Virus record (IMG/VR): IMGVR_UViG_3300025098_000064
Coordinates: 1 to 53,064 of that record
Strand: one strand, 5' to 3'
DNA length: 53,064 bases
Source of the DNA: a virus
Positions within the stretch are counted from its first letter, which is position 1; every line of letters begins with the position of its first letter. The notes below the pieces were generated by a model that had not been told where the DNA came from, ran no database searches, and was given only the letters and a program-made list of their open reading frames with translations. Position numbers and translations under genes: made by a program. Below, in pieces: positions 1 through 9,134 of this stretch.

Positions 1-3000
1 CAGAAGACGCGATGCCTGGAAAAGGGTTACCAAAGATTCCTGAGTATGAAAGTCAAGTAGTTCAAACAGTACGAGAACTGTCGTCTATTGTTATGCCTAA
101 CGTGAGCATCATCGGTAGTGGTACAGCTGCTCTTACAAAAGCTTCCAAGGGAAGCAAATTCCTAAGTGATCCATTGGTAAGGAAAATAGGACAAACAGCC
201 TTTGCAGCCGGTACAGGAGCGTTTGTGGACTACGTTACAGAGTTCAATCAGACTGATGACAATGCTGCAGGGGCGTTAAAGAAATCGTTTCCTAATTGGA
301 CTGGATGGATACCAGACAACATTGCAACTTTAGATAGCGATTCACCGGATGTGAAACGCAATAAGAACGTCAATGAAGGCGTTTATCTGGGTATTGGCTC
401 AGACCTTGTTTTAGGACTGGGTAAGCTTGCTAAAGGCATTAAAGGTATTACTGACAGCCTTTGGGTTGGTGAGTCTGAAAAAGGAATGAAATTCCTAAAG
501 AAGAATGCTGTCAAAGAAGGCTCAACAGCTGCAGAAGTTGTTGAAGCCTCAGCAGCTGGCAGACAGATTGAACTAGATGAACTAGGTGGCTATAACTTTG
601 ACAAGTCTCAGAGCCTTGATCAACCTGTATATGGTGTTCATGATTTATATGGTTACCAAGAACAGGGCATTCGTTCACTTGACAATCTTGGAGTAGTTGG
701 TGCTTCAGTAGACGTGGTAAGGATTAGCAAAAACTATGACTCCGTTTATGGGAGGGTAGGAAGTGTATTTTCTGAAAGCGCTCTAAAGTATGGTCTAGAA
801 ACAAGTGAGCAGCAAAACATCCTTATTAATGGACTGGCTTCACAGCTTCGTGATGCTGACCAGTATGGATATAAAACTGCTTCAGGTAATTACATTCCTC
901 ATTCTGAAATTGTAGAGCAGGGAGAAAATCTGGCATCTGAGTTTTACAACATGGATGTTAGACAGATCAAACAGTTTCTTGAAAATAAAAACCTTACAGG
1001 AATTGATCCAGATACAGATATACCAGTCCTTAAAAGCGAAGCTTATGTAGGGGCAATGAAGGCAATCAAGATGTATATGGATGACTTCATGAATATGGAT
1101 GTTGTCAAAGCACAAGCCTATACAGCTACTTCATTAGCAGGACAAGTATCTGACACCGCACAAGGTATGCGTCTGACAGAAGGAACGCCTTCAATCATCA
1201 GAGCACAAGAGCAAATCTTGGATAGGGTTGAATTCTTGATGACTCAGAAGGGTATGACTTCTTATACCCGAGGTAGAGCGCTGAACATGCTGAACTTCTG
1301 GAACCGTATGTCTAAAAAAGGTTCTGATGCGTTCAACATGGCAGAAGCAAAACGTATGAAAAATCTCATCAAGAATGAGAACAATGAAACGTTAGCTGCA
1401 CTTGAAATGATCAAGCAAGATAGTGCAGAGACAATGGCAGTAATTAGAGAGATTAGTGCTGAAAGGCCAGAGATGCTTGCTCCTTTGATGTTTGCTTATG
1501 AGATGACTGACGGCAACGTCAAGACAATGCACCATCTAAATAGGTGGTTGCAGAACTCAACTGGTGTTTTAAATAAAGCATTCATTGATTTAGAACCTGA
1601 AATCCCATCATTGGTGTTGAAAGGTTTCTGGTCTAACTTGTATAATTCAACTCTAGGAGCATTTGCTACTCCTACCAAAGCAGGAATTTCTAATGCTTAT
1701 TTATTGTCTGAAAGGCCAATTAGAGCATTTGCAGGAGCATTACACCAAACGGCGACAACAGGTGATACAACACTGTTGAGACGTGGCTGGTATCAATACA
1801 CATCGATGATTGAAACCTTACAAAGCTCACATCAATACAGCAAGCAAGTATTCAAAAGGTCTGCTTTAGATCCTTATGTGACTGAAGTTCGTGATGACAT
1901 GGGCTTTAGAAATGAACAGGCACTAGAACTTGTAAACATGTATGCAGATGCTGCGGCAGAACGTGGTGAATTTGGCCCACAAGTAATGGCTCAAATAATC
2001 AATGATCAGGCAGCTTTAGCTAATCATCCTTGGACACGTTTTGGAACCAGAGCAATGCAAGCAGAAGATGGTTTTACACAAGCCATGATTGCTGTAGCAG
2101 AAGCAAAGGGAAGAGCATTTGACAGAGTAACTGAAGGTGGCACTAAAGCTTTTGACGCTGAAAAAGCAGAAGCGCTTTATAAGGAAGTGTATGACGGTAT
2201 GTTTGATGAAACAGGGTTAATCACTGACAAAGCAGTACGACATGCAGCTGGTGAAATTGCTATGAACCTGGACAGCAAAGGTAATACTTCATTGTCAGGT
2301 TTAATTAGCCATATGCCAATGGTTAAACCATTTATGTTGTTCACTAAAACACCAATCAATGAATTGGTACTAAGTGCTAGTTACACTCCTGTTAATCCAG
2401 TACAAGCTTTTTACAAAGACTTCGGTGAGTTCGGCAGAAAGTTTGAAGACACACCAACTGAAAAGTTAAAAGAGATATTTACTCGTAGAGGCATCACCGT
2501 TGATGAATTTTCAGCTAAGAATAAGTACGACGAACTTAGAGCTGACGTTATTGGCCGAAGAGCAATGGGAAGCATTGCAGTTACAAGTACTGTCGGTCTA
2601 TTTATGACTGACAGGATTACTGGTGACGGACTACATAACAGGCAAAAGCAAAAAGGTCGTACAGATTACGACTGGAAGCCAAGGTCAATCAAACTTCCAG
2701 GTGGTTATTGGGTCAGCTACGACAACTTAGGCGCTATATCAAATTGGCTTGCGTTGACTGTGAACATCATGGACAACTTCGACAGCCTAGAACCTAATGA
2801 TATGAGCGCTATGCTGAATAAGATGTCATTTATTTTAGGTGCTTCAGTAACTAAGAAATCACACCTAGCAGGTTTAGAAGGATTGTTTGACACCTTAAGT
2901 GGTGACTCAAGTGCAATGGCTAAACATGCAGCTAGCTTTCTAAGCGCAGGAACAATTACTGGTTCTAGTCAGCTTGCTGAAATCTCTAGATTAATGGAAC

Positions 3001-3611
3001 CTGGCAAGAAAGAAGTTGAGATGCAGCTTGATCAACTAATTACAAACCGACTTCCATTCTTAAAAGATACCTTGCCAGACAAGTATGACTGGATTGATGG
3101 CGGTGAAGTTGGAGTACCAGATAACTTCCTTGCAAGACTTGTAAACACCTACCTGCCTTGGAAAATTAACGGAAAAATTAGTCCCGAAAAGCAATTCTTA
3201 ATTGACATTGAGTATGACGCAGTACCTACACTACAAACAAATGGTGCCGGTGTTGAGTATACACCCGAACAAAGGTCAGATATTACTAACCGAATGGGTA
3301 AAGACAAGCTATTCCAGGCTGCTATACGACGTGTAATGGCGCGGGTAGATGCTAAGAAATTTAGAAGCGACTATAAAAAAGCTGTAGATGATGGCTTAAG
3401 TCCAGATTTAACAACCTTTAATGGCGTTCATAAAGAACTAGATTTGGAATTAGGGTTAGCTATGGATAGTGCTGCAGCGGCTTCACCGTATGCAACTGAA
3501 GTACAACGTAAACAGATGGTACAAGACACTGTTGAATTGTATCTACAACGTGGGGACCATAAGGGAGCAAAAGAGTTTATGAACTACATGGAATCAAAGT
3601 TTTCTATCTAA
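1..3611 (+). CDS. gp16-like internal virion (core) protein of phage A, 5' end cut off
   Basis: The reading frame is open to the left window edge, with no stop upstream of the first ATG at 12, so this is the C-terminal 1,200 or so residues of a larger protein. Its place directly before a T7-type tail fibre matches the giant gp16-like internal virion protein that is ejected with the genome. Several hydrophobic, glycine/alanine-rich stretches fit a membrane-interacting ejection protein. It is a distant homologue of the 43407-47537 protein: blocks such as QAEDGFTQAM align with QAGDDFTKSM, and the hydrophobic segment followed by WVSY aligns with one followed by WVSF. Overall identity looks low, so it is not a strain variant. 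I see no transglycosylase motif in the visible part. The role is inferred from position and this similarity. Confidence 0.75.
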   Translation, partial: EDAMPGKGLPKIPEYESQVVQTVRELSSIVMPNVSIIGSGTAALTKASKGSKFLSDPLVRKIGQTAFAAGTGAFVDYVTEFNQTDDNAAGALKKSFPNWTGWIPDNIATLDSDSPDVKRNKNVNEGVYLGIGSDLVLGLGKLAKGIKGITDSLWVGESEKGMKFLKKNAVKEGSTAAEVVEASAAGRQIELDELGGYNFDKSQSLDQPVYGVHDLYGYQEQGIRSLDNLGVVGASVDVVRISKNYDSVYGRVGSVFSESALKYGLETSEQQNILINGLASQLRDADQYGYKTASGNYIPHSEIVEQGENLASEFYNMDVRQIKQFLENKNLTGIDPDTDIPVLKSEAYVGAMKAIKMYMDDFMNMDVVKAQAYTATSLAGQVSDTAQGMRLTEGTPSIIRAQEQILDRVEFLMTQKGMTSYTRGRALNMLNFWNRMSKKGSDAFNMAEAKRMKNLIKNENNETLAALEMIKQDSAETMAVIREISAERPEMLAPLMFAYEMTDGNVKTMHHLNRWLQNSTGVLNKAFIDLEPEIPSLVLKGFWSNLYNSTLGAFATPTKAGISNAYLLSERPIRAFAGALHQTATTGDTTLLRRGWYQYTSMIETLQSSHQYSKQVFKRSALDPYVTEVRDDMGFRNEQALELVNMYADAAAERGEFGPQVMAQIINDQAALANHPWTRFGTRAMQAEDGFTQAMIAVAEAKGRAFDRVTEGGTKAFDAEKAEALYKEVYDGMFDETGLITDKAVRHAAGEIAMNLDSKGNTSLSGLISHMPMVKPFMLFTKTPINELVLSASYTPVNPVQAFYKDFGEFGRKFEDTPTEKLKEIFTRRGITVDEFSAKNKYDELRADVIGRRAMGSIAVTSTVGLFMTDRITGDGLHNRQKQKGRTDYDWKPRSIKLPGGYWVSYDNLGAISNWLALTVNIMDNFDSLEPNDMSAMLNKMSFILGASVTKKSHLAGLEGLFDTLSGDSSAMAKHAASFLSAGTITGSSQLAEISRLMEPGKKEVEMQLDQLITNRLPFLKDTLPDKYDWIDGGEVGVPDNFLARLVNTYLPWKINGKISPEKQFLIDIEYDAVPTLQTNGAGVEYTPEQRSDITNRMGKDKLFQAAIRRVMARVDAKKFRSDYKKAVDDGLSPDLTTFNGVHKELDLELGLAMDSAAAASPYATEVQRKQMVQDTVELYLQRGDHKGAKEFMNYMESKFSI

Positions 3612-3619
3612 AAGGATAA

Positions 3620-5221
3620 ATGGCAACTACACAAACTACATATACAGGTAATGGTTCTACAACGAACTATGCTTTTACATTTGAATATATTAGCCAGGCA
3701 GACATCAAAGCCTCCCTTGATGGTACTGTAACAACAGCATTTACGTTAGCAAACGCAACGACAGTTGCCTTTAATACTGCACCAGCTTCTGGTGTCAACA
3801 TCATTATCTTCCGAGATACTGCTAATGACACTAGGGCAGCAACATTCTTTGCTGGATCAGCTATTAAAGCAGAAGATCTGAATGCAAACTTTGATCAGAT
3901 TACATACGTTGCACAGGAGACTGAAAACAACTCAATGAATTCATTGGGTGCAACGATGTCTGGTCAGCTCAATATGGGCAACCAAAAAATTGTAAGTCTA
4001 GGAGCGCCTACAGCTGCTACTGACGCTAGTACTCGGGGGTATGTAGATGGTCTAATCACTACCCACCAAGCACAGGTAGATGCAGCGGCAGCATCTCAAG
4101 CGGCAGCGGCGGCTTCTGAGACAGCAGCGGCTACCTCCGAGACAAACGCAGCATCAAGCGCTGCTACATCCACAACACAAGCTACTAACTCAGCAAATAG
4201 CGCTACTGCAAGCGCTAACTCAGCTACAGCTTCGGCTAACAGTGCTACAGCTTCAGCAACTAGCGCAACAGCGTCAGCAGGTTCTGCGAGTACTGCCGCT
4301 ACACAAGCGACTAACTCAGCTAACAGCGCAAGTACCTCTAGTACACAAGCCACTAACTCGTCTAATAGTGCATCAGCTAGCGCCACAAGTGCTAGTCAAG
4401 CCGCCACATCTGAAGCAAACGCAGCCACTAGCGCCACTAATTCGTCAAACAGTGCAACGTCAGCTGCTACTTCGGCAGCTTCTGCACTTGCAGCATTCGA
4501 TAACTTTGACGATACCTATCTAGGAGCTAAGGCTTCTGATCCCACTGTTGATAATGATGGAGATGCGTTGACTGCAGGTGACCTGTACTTCAACACCACT
4601 ACCGAGGTGATGAAGCTGTACACAGGATCTGCATGGGTAATTGCCTATGTGCCTGGTGATGCAGCAAACATTTCATTTACAGCAGCAGGAAACATAGCAG
4701 GAACAAATGTACAAACTGCAATCCAAGAGTTAGATACAGAAAAGGTTCCACGTACAGCAGCAACTGGTTCTGCCGAACTTCCTACTGGTACTACTGCTCA
4801 ACGTGATGCATCCGCTTCTGCCGGTTTAATTCGTTTTAACAGTACCCTTACACAGTTTGAAGGTTATAACGGTACTGCGTGGGGAGCTATTGGTGGCGGT
4901 GGTTTCGATGTACTGTCTGCACCCCCTACATCTCCTGCTCCACAAGGTGGTGATGTTTATTGGGATGATGATGAAGCCATTCCTTATATTTATTATGATC
5001 AAGGTGGTGGTGTAGCCAATTGGATCCCACTTGTCCCACAGCAGAATCCAAAAACTGCAGAAGGTGGAGGTAGTGATGAAATCTTCCACGAAAATGATCA
5101 GGCAGTAACTACTAGCTACACTATTGCTACTGGTAGAAATGCATTAAGTGCTGGTCCTATTACTATTAACACCGGAGCAACAGTAACTGTTAGTGCCGGA
5201 TCTACTTGGGTGATTGTTTAA
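3620..5221 (+). CDS. T7 gp17-like tail fibre, N-terminal anchor plus Ala/Ser/Thr stalk (phage A)
   Basis: The first 110 residues form the T7-type tail-fibre N-terminal domain (TYTGNGSTTNY, then a beta-rich segment to FRDTAND), which fixes the fibre to the tail. A coiled-coil/linker region follows, then about 140 residues of low-complexity Ala/Ser/Thr/Asn with seven-residue NSATASA-type repeats (about residues 155-290). A beta-rich tip region ends in VSAGSTWVIV. At 533 residues the protein carries the stalk only; receptor-binding modules are probably the separate proteins that follow. It starts nine bases after the gp16-like gene. The gene at 47554 is a paralogue, sharing about 90 identical bases at the end of the repeat region. 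Confidence 0.9.
   Translation: MATTQTTYTGNGSTTNYAFTFEYISQADIKASLDGTVTTAFTLANATTVAFNTAPASGVNIIIFRDTANDTRAATFFAGSAIKAEDLNANFDQITYVAQETENNSMNSLGATMSGQLNMGNQKIVSLGAPTAATDASTRGYVDGLITTHQAQVDAAAASQAAAAASETAAATSETNAASSAATSTTQATNSANSATASANSATASANSATASATSATASAGSASTAATQATNSANSASTSSTQATNSSNSASASATSASQAATSEANAATSATNSSNSATSAATSAASALAAFDNFDDTYLGAKASDPTVDNDGDALTAGDLYFNTTTEVMKLYTGSAWVIAYVPGDAANISFTAAGNIAGTNVQTAIQELDTEKVPRTAATGSAELPTGTTAQRDASASAGLIRFNSTLTQFEGYNGTAWGAIGGGGFDVLSAPPTSPAPQGGDVYWDDDEAIPYIYYDQGGGVANWIPLVPQQNPKTAEGGGSDEIFHENDQAVTTSYTIATGRNALSAGPITINTGATVTVSAGSTWVIV
4442..4534. repeat. 93-base segment identical to 48376-48468 (fibre stalk)
   Basis: The end of the stalk repeat and the DNFDDTYLGAKA segment are base-for-base the same in the two fibre genes, although the anchors upstream differ at many positions. 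Confidence 0.85.
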
Positions 5222-5223
5222 CT

Positions 5224-5943
5224 ATGGCTATTACATTTCCCGCCAGTCCTGCAAATGGTGCAACGTATACTAATCCTACGACTGGCGTTCAATATATTTA
5301 TAACACAGCAGATGGTGTTTGGAAGACTTATGTCTGGCCTACTAACACCAATTATCTGCAGCTCACTGGTGGTACGTTAACTGGTGACTTAGCACTAGGT
5401 ACTAATGATCTAAGTGCTCAAGATATTACAGCCACTGGTGGTCTAACTATTGGAAATGGGTTAACTGTTTCTGACGGTAACATCGTTATGGCAGCTGGGC
5501 ACGGCATTGACTTCAGTGCTGACGCTAACGCTGCTGGAATGACAAATGAGTTGCTGGATGATTATGAAGAAGGTACTTGGACTCCAGTCATAAATGCAGG
5601 TACATTTTCTGCTAGCAATAATTATTATATAAAAATTGGGAACATTGTTCATTTGTCAACGCTGCTACATTCATTTTCAAATATAACTAACACCAGTCAG
5701 ATCACTGTTAGTGGCATTCCTTTTCTCAAAAAAAGTGATACTCAAGGTATTTCTTCAGTGTTTTTTAGATATATCGATAACGGGTCTAACACTTACTTAA
5801 CCGCATTTATGGGTGCAGATGGGGTTAAATTTTACGGTATGAATCCAGGTAATGGTACTAACTATGCCGAAGTTGATTACCAACATTTAACTTCCACTGC
5901 CAATTCTCAAATGCGGTTTCTTATGACTTACGTAACTGACTAG
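5224..5943 (+). CDS. tail-fibre or tail-spike protein, variable C terminus (phage A)
   Basis: The protein has 239 residues. The ATG at 5224 directly follows the stop of the fibre gene and gives the start MAITFPASPANGAT, typical of cyanophage fibre proteins whose first 40 residues form a small structural repeat (TGVQYIYN..GVWKTY). A further beta-repeat stalk follows (LTGDLALGTNDLSAQ). The second half is AT-richer and unlike anything else in the window, as expected for a fast-evolving receptor-binding domain. There is no counterpart in the phage B fibre locus at 49000. A receptor-binding role is inferred from architecture and neighbours. Confidence 0.75.
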   Translation: MAITFPASPANGATYTNPTTGVQYIYNTADGVWKTYVWPTNTNYLQLTGGTLTGDLALGTNDLSAQDITATGGLTIGNGLTVSDGNIVMAAGHGIDFSADANAAGMTNELLDDYEEGTWTPVINAGTFSASNNYYIKIGNIVHLSTLLHSFSNITNTSQITVSGIPFLKKSDTQGISSVFFRYIDNGSNTYLTAFMGADGVKFYGMNPGNGTNYAEVDYQHLTSTANSQMRFLMTYVTD

Positions 5944-5992
5944 AAACCCCCCCCCCATATAAACCTATCACTGCCAGTCGGCAGTCCTTAAA

Positions 5993-6249
5993 ATGGCATT
6001 TACAGAACACACAGAATACAAGGAAGAGATCCTTCCAAATCAAGTTATCCAAGTGCGTCGTGCTGACGTAATTAAAAAGACGGTGTTGAAGTAGGTCGTA
6101 CCTATCACCGCAACGTTGTTGTCCCTGGACAAGACGTAAGCGATCAACCAGCTGAAGTACAAGCTATTGCAGCTGCACTATGGACAGAAGAAGTTGTCTC
6201 TGCTTATCAAGCACAAGTAGCAGCTAGTGCATTACCTGAGGGTGAATAA
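5993..6249 (+). pseudogene. small conserved cyanophage tail-region protein, broken by a -1 frameshift
   Basis: The frame opens at ATG 5993 as MAFTEHTEYKEEILPN and stops after 33 codons at 6092-6094. In the -1 frame the product continues without a gap (DGVEVGRTYHRNVVV ... ALPEGE) to a TAA at 6247-6249. Joined at the A5 run of 6074-6078 (ATT AAA AAG), the two halves give a smooth protein of about 85 residues of a type common beside cyanophage fibre genes. A single missing A explains the break. It could be a sequencing error in a homopolymer, a true mutation, or frameshifting at AAA-AAG. A run of nine C lies just upstream at 5947-5955. Function unknown; possibly a fibre-assembly helper. Confidence 0.7.
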
Positions 6250-6980
6250 TGCCTATTCGTATTGACGGAACTAATACCGCCGCTAATCCAGGTATTACGG
6301 GAGCAGACGCCGACACAGGTCTGCAATTTGGAACAGATGAAGTCAAGATTCTTACTGGTGGGACGGAACGGGTAACGGTCGATAGCGCGGGAAGAGTAGG
6401 CGTAGGTTCAGCTCCTATAGAAACGTTTCACATTAAAGGAGGTACAGTCACAAAATTAAATCTTGAGTCAAACAGTTCTACTGGTACAAGTGGGATTCAA
6501 TTTGGCGACCCAGAAGACATAAATGCAGGTCGTATTCAATATGAACACAATGATAATAGTCTTAACATTTACGTTAATGGGCTGCAAAAGCTAAGGATAA
6601 ATGAACATGGGCGTTTAAGCGGTGACGCTCTTGCTGTTTCACATGTTATTGCTCTGATTTATGCAAGATTAATATCACACGGAGGTTGCAGTAGTGGCGG
6701 ACCAAGCGGTACTTTCACCACTTTCGACAGTAGCCAGATTTCTTTTAAAACAGTTTCACGTACTACAACATCAGCTCCAACCAACTACACCTTCTTTGGA
6801 GATAACAGTGGTCATGCTTTTTTCTTATACGTTGGTTGTAACGATAGGCCAGCTATTGGCGTTACTGATGCAAGTGTCGCTGAGGGCTCTACATACCGCT
6901 CGTGGCTTTGTATCCACAAAGATTTTGTAGGAGCATTACTGGGACTTCCTACTAACACAACAAGAACTAATTTACCATGA
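6249..6980 (+). CDS. tail-fibre protein with conserved N-terminal module (phage A)
   Basis: The protein has 243 residues and starts at an ATG that overlaps the preceding stop. The first 50 or so residues (MPIRIDGTNTAANPGITGAD, then TGLQFGTDEVKIL) match the start of the phage B fibre at 49002 (MTIKINGTNTTAQPSITGTD), indicating a shared attachment module. A stalk-like segment with IQFGDPED..AGRIQYEHND follows. The last 110 residues are unrelated to phage B and look like a globular head. It lacks the Peptidase_G2 domain of the B protein. Receptor binding is inferred. Confidence 0.75.
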   Translation: MPIRIDGTNTAANPGITGADADTGLQFGTDEVKILTGGTERVTVDSAGRVGVGSAPIETFHIKGGTVTKLNLESNSSTGTSGIQFGDPEDINAGRIQYEHNDNSLNIYVNGLQKLRINEHGRLSGDALAVSHVIALIYARLISHGGCSSGGPSGTFTTFDSSQISFKTVSRTTTSAPTNYTFFGDNSGHAFFLYVGCNDRPAIGVTDASVAEGSTYRSWLCIHKDFVGALLGLPTNTTRTNLP

Positions 6981-7168
6981 CTCTATCTTATAAATTTATT
7001 GATTGCACAAATCAACTAGCTGAAGCCGAAGATAGCAACGGCAATAAATGGATGTTTTTGGCTGACGACACCACCAATCCAGCTCAACAAGTTTGGGCAA
7101 ACACTTACCCCCTGCCTGAAATTACTATATGTAATGACCCGGTTCCTGCTGATTCTGAGGATGAATAA
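6977..7168 (+). CDS. small protein of the fibre locus, possible fibre chaperone
   Basis: The protein has 63 residues. ATG 6977 overlaps the previous stop, and its TAA overlaps the next ATG (TAATG), so it sits in a translationally coupled run. The sequence is acidic at the C terminus (PVPADSEDE) and resembles in style the small protein at 8961, which also ends in an acidic PADE tail. No domain is recognised. Small proteins between fibre genes are often fibre-assembly chaperones; that role is only inferred. Confidence 0.6.
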   Translation: MTLSYKFIDCTNQLAEAEDSNGNKWMFLADDTTNPAQQVWANTYPLPEITICNDPVPADSEDE

Positions 7169-7222
7169 TGCCTATTAAATTAAACGGGGCAACGTCTGGT
7201 TCGGTTGAACTGGGTGTGCCCG
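7168..7222. repeat. 55-base segment identical to 50480-50534
   Basis: It covers the ATG and the first 18 codons of the fibre gene. Similarity falls off sharply afterwards, marking a module border. Confidence 0.88.
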
Positions 7223-7794
7223 ACGCCGTAACTGGTGGTGATGTAACACTTACTTTGCCACCTAATGATGGCAGTGCTGGGCAATTTCTAAACACCAATG
7301 GTTCTGGTGCTTTAAGTTTTGCAACCATTGCACCATTTTCTGAGGTAGATAATTGGCGTCTTACTGCTGATAAGCAAGGATCAGACACTGACGTCACTGC
7401 TAATTTTGAAAGAGTTGATGCCGCCACCTCTGCCTACATTGGATCAGGCATGAGCGTATCTTCTGGGATTTGGACATTTCCTCAAACTGGTATTTACTTT
7501 ATACTTTACACCGCGTCGTTTGTTCACGACGGCAATGATAATTCTGGGCTACAACTACTATCGACTACTAACGGTGGTAATACTTTTGATATACTTTGCC
7601 AAGCCATTGACGGCAACACTGCTGGAGAAGACAGAACTGGAAGTGCGACCGCTTTTGCTATTGTTGACGTAACAGATACGTCCAACGTAAAGGTAAAATT
7701 TAAATGTGATTCTTTTGCTGCTACCAGTAGGCTATTAGGTAATTCTAACCAAAGTGAAACCCATTTTTTGTTCGTTCGTATTGGAGATACTTAA
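7168..7794 (+). CDS. tail-fibre protein with C1q/TNF-like tip (phage A)
   Basis: The protein has 208 residues. The first 18 (MPIKLNGATSGSVELGVP) are identical in protein and DNA to those of the gene at 50480; the rest differs. The C-terminal 120 residues carry a pattern like GIWTFPQTGIYFILY with alternating hydrophobic strands, resembling the C1q/TNF jelly-roll fold used as trimeric fibre tips. It is coupled to both neighbours by overlap or abutment (the next ATG is at 7795). Likely a trimeric receptor-binding fibre; the tip fold is a pattern judgement and not proven. Confidence 0.75.
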   Translation: MPIKLNGATSGSVELGVPDAVTGGDVTLTLPPNDGSAGQFLNTNGSGALSFATIAPFSEVDNWRLTADKQGSDTDVTANFERVDAATSAYIGSGMSVSSGIWTFPQTGIYFILYTASFVHDGNDNSGLQLLSTTNGGNTFDILCQAIDGNTAGEDRTGSATAFAIVDVTDTSNVKVKFKCDSFAATSRLLGNSNQSETHFLFVRIGDT

Positions 7795-7898
7795 ATGAGT
7801 ACAATTAAAGTAAACAATATCGACCCACCTAATGTAGGTGAGGGCGTCAGTATTGACGGCTTGCAGATGCCAACTGCTGGGGCGCTAAGTAACAGGAA
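7795..7898. repeat. 104-base segment matching 51486-51589 with two changes
   Basis: It encodes the fibre N-terminal module. It ends abruptly in the codons after SNRN. Confidence 0.85.
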
Positions 7899-8964
7899 TT
7901 TGATCCAAAATGGCGCTATGACAGTGGCGCAGAGAGGTATCTCATACACTGGTTCAGACGCCTATGCCGGGCCAGATAGGTACGTCGGTTTTATCAATGC
8001 AACCAGTTATCAATGTGAAAGGTCACAGCAGATTGATGCGCCTGCCGATTCTGGGTTGCAGTACTCTTACCAGCTAAAGACAACTACAGCGAGGACCGGT
8101 ACGGCTGCTGACGAATATCTAGGCTTTGGCCAGTTTATTGAGTTTCAAAATATTCACAACGCTGTGTGGGGAGGCAACACCCATGTCACGGCATCTTTTT
8201 GGGTTAAATCTTCAATTGCCGGAACTTTTACTCTTAACTTAAACCCTTGCAATACTAACAGTGGTCTTAATAACGATCGTGTTATGTATCACGCAACTTA
8301 CACTATCAATACTGTAAATACGTGGGAGTATAAAGTAATTACTGTACCTCTATCTGGCTTGTCTTCTTATTCGATTTTAAGCACGGCTGGCACAGCACAA
8401 ATTGGACGTGGATTAGAAGTTACTTGGATGCTAGGTGTAAGCTCTGGAGGAAGTAGATCAACCGCTACTCTTGGTTGGAATACAACAGAAGCAAGAAATG
8501 CTACCAGTAGTTTTTCTTCTGATACAGGGTTTCTCTCTACAGTCGGAGCCACGTTCCAACTGACCGGCGTCCAAGTAGAGGTCGGTTCCAAGGCCACCCC
8601 GTTTGAACACGAAAGCTATGGTCAGACCTTGGCTAAGTGTCAGAGGTATCGATATCAAATAGACTTAGGAGATGAAAGTGCGCCACAACACTATCTAATG
8701 TCGCGGTTTGAGGCATCAGCGGGTCCTGCATATGCTTTTGTGCCATTCCCGGCTGAAATGCGGATAGCACCTAATTTTACATATACAGGAGGAACGGCTT
8801 CTTCTTCTGGTTATGCAGGGAATCCATCAATGAATAGATCAACACCATCAGGAGCTAACCTTATATCATCACGAAATATAAGTGCAAACTTTACAGTATA
8901 TTTAAGACCGACTGCGCTCCCTAGTAGTGGTATTCTTATTCTAAATTTTGATGCTGAACTATGA
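7795..8964 (+). CDS. tail-fibre receptor-binding protein, mosaic (phage A)
   Basis: The protein has 389 residues. The N-terminal 35 residues (MSTIKVNNIDPPNVGEG...) and the C-terminal 130 or so (from VEVGSKATPFEHESYGQ onward) are the same as in the 51486 protein, while the middle 220 residues differ strongly. The middle looks like a beta-sandwich carbohydrate-binding domain (VTASFWVKSSIAG, WEYKVITVPL) seen in many phage fibres, followed by the usual LEVG..TPFEHESYGQTLAKCQRY hinge and a beta-rich tip. It overlaps the next gene by four bases. It probably recognises cell-surface glycans. Confidence 0.8.
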   Translation: MSTIKVNNIDPPNVGEGVSIDGLQMPTAGALSNRNLIQNGAMTVAQRGISYTGSDAYAGPDRYVGFINATSYQCERSQQIDAPADSGLQYSYQLKTTTARTGTAADEYLGFGQFIEFQNIHNAVWGGNTHVTASFWVKSSIAGTFTLNLNPCNTNSGLNNDRVMYHATYTINTVNTWEYKVITVPLSGLSSYSILSTAGTAQIGRGLEVTWMLGVSSGGSRSTATLGWNTTEARNATSSFSSDTGFLSTVGATFQLTGVQVEVGSKATPFEHESYGQTLAKCQRYRYQIDLGDESAPQHYLMSRFEASAGPAYAFVPFPAEMRIAPNFTYTGGTASSSGYAGNPSMNRSTPSGANLISSRNISANFTVYLRPTALPSSGILILNFDAEL

Positions 8965-9130
8965 ACTACAAACTAATGTACCACGAGCCAGATTTTCCTG
9001 GTAACTGTGTTGCCATTAAACTTGAAGACGGTGTAAATCCTTTATACATAGTAAAAGGAGAATCTAATAGCGAATATCAAAAATATCTCGACTGGCTAGC
9101 CGAAGGCAACGAACCACTACCCGCTGATGA
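8566..9130. repeat. long near-identical repeat: fibre C terminus and small gene (copy A)
   Basis: It matches 52200-52767. From about 8630 to 9013 I see no difference; the small gene then shows a handful of changes. Similarity ends at the start of the glucosaminidase gene. Confidence 0.88.
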
Positions 9131-9134
9131 ATGA
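8961..9134 (+). CDS. small fibre-locus protein, copy A
   Basis: The protein has 57 residues and starts at the ATGA overlap with the fibre gene. It begins MNYKLMYHEPDFPG and ends in an acidic LPADE tail. A near-identical copy lies at 52595-52771 in the same position behind the matching fibre, so it travels with that fibre and may be its chaperone or tip-associated partner. No domain is recognised. Its stop overlaps the start of the glucosaminidase. Confidence 0.7.
   Translation: MNYKLMYHEPDFPGNCVAIKLEDGVNPLYIVKGESNSEYQKYLDWLAEGNEPLPADE

Noticed and set aside
4080-4523. Long Gln/Leu-rich open frame inside the fibre stalk, and an Ala-rich frame on the opposite strand
   Set aside because: Both come from the 21-base repeats of the stalk read in other frames; composition is one-sided and no start signal is present. 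The same shadow occurs at 48014-48457.
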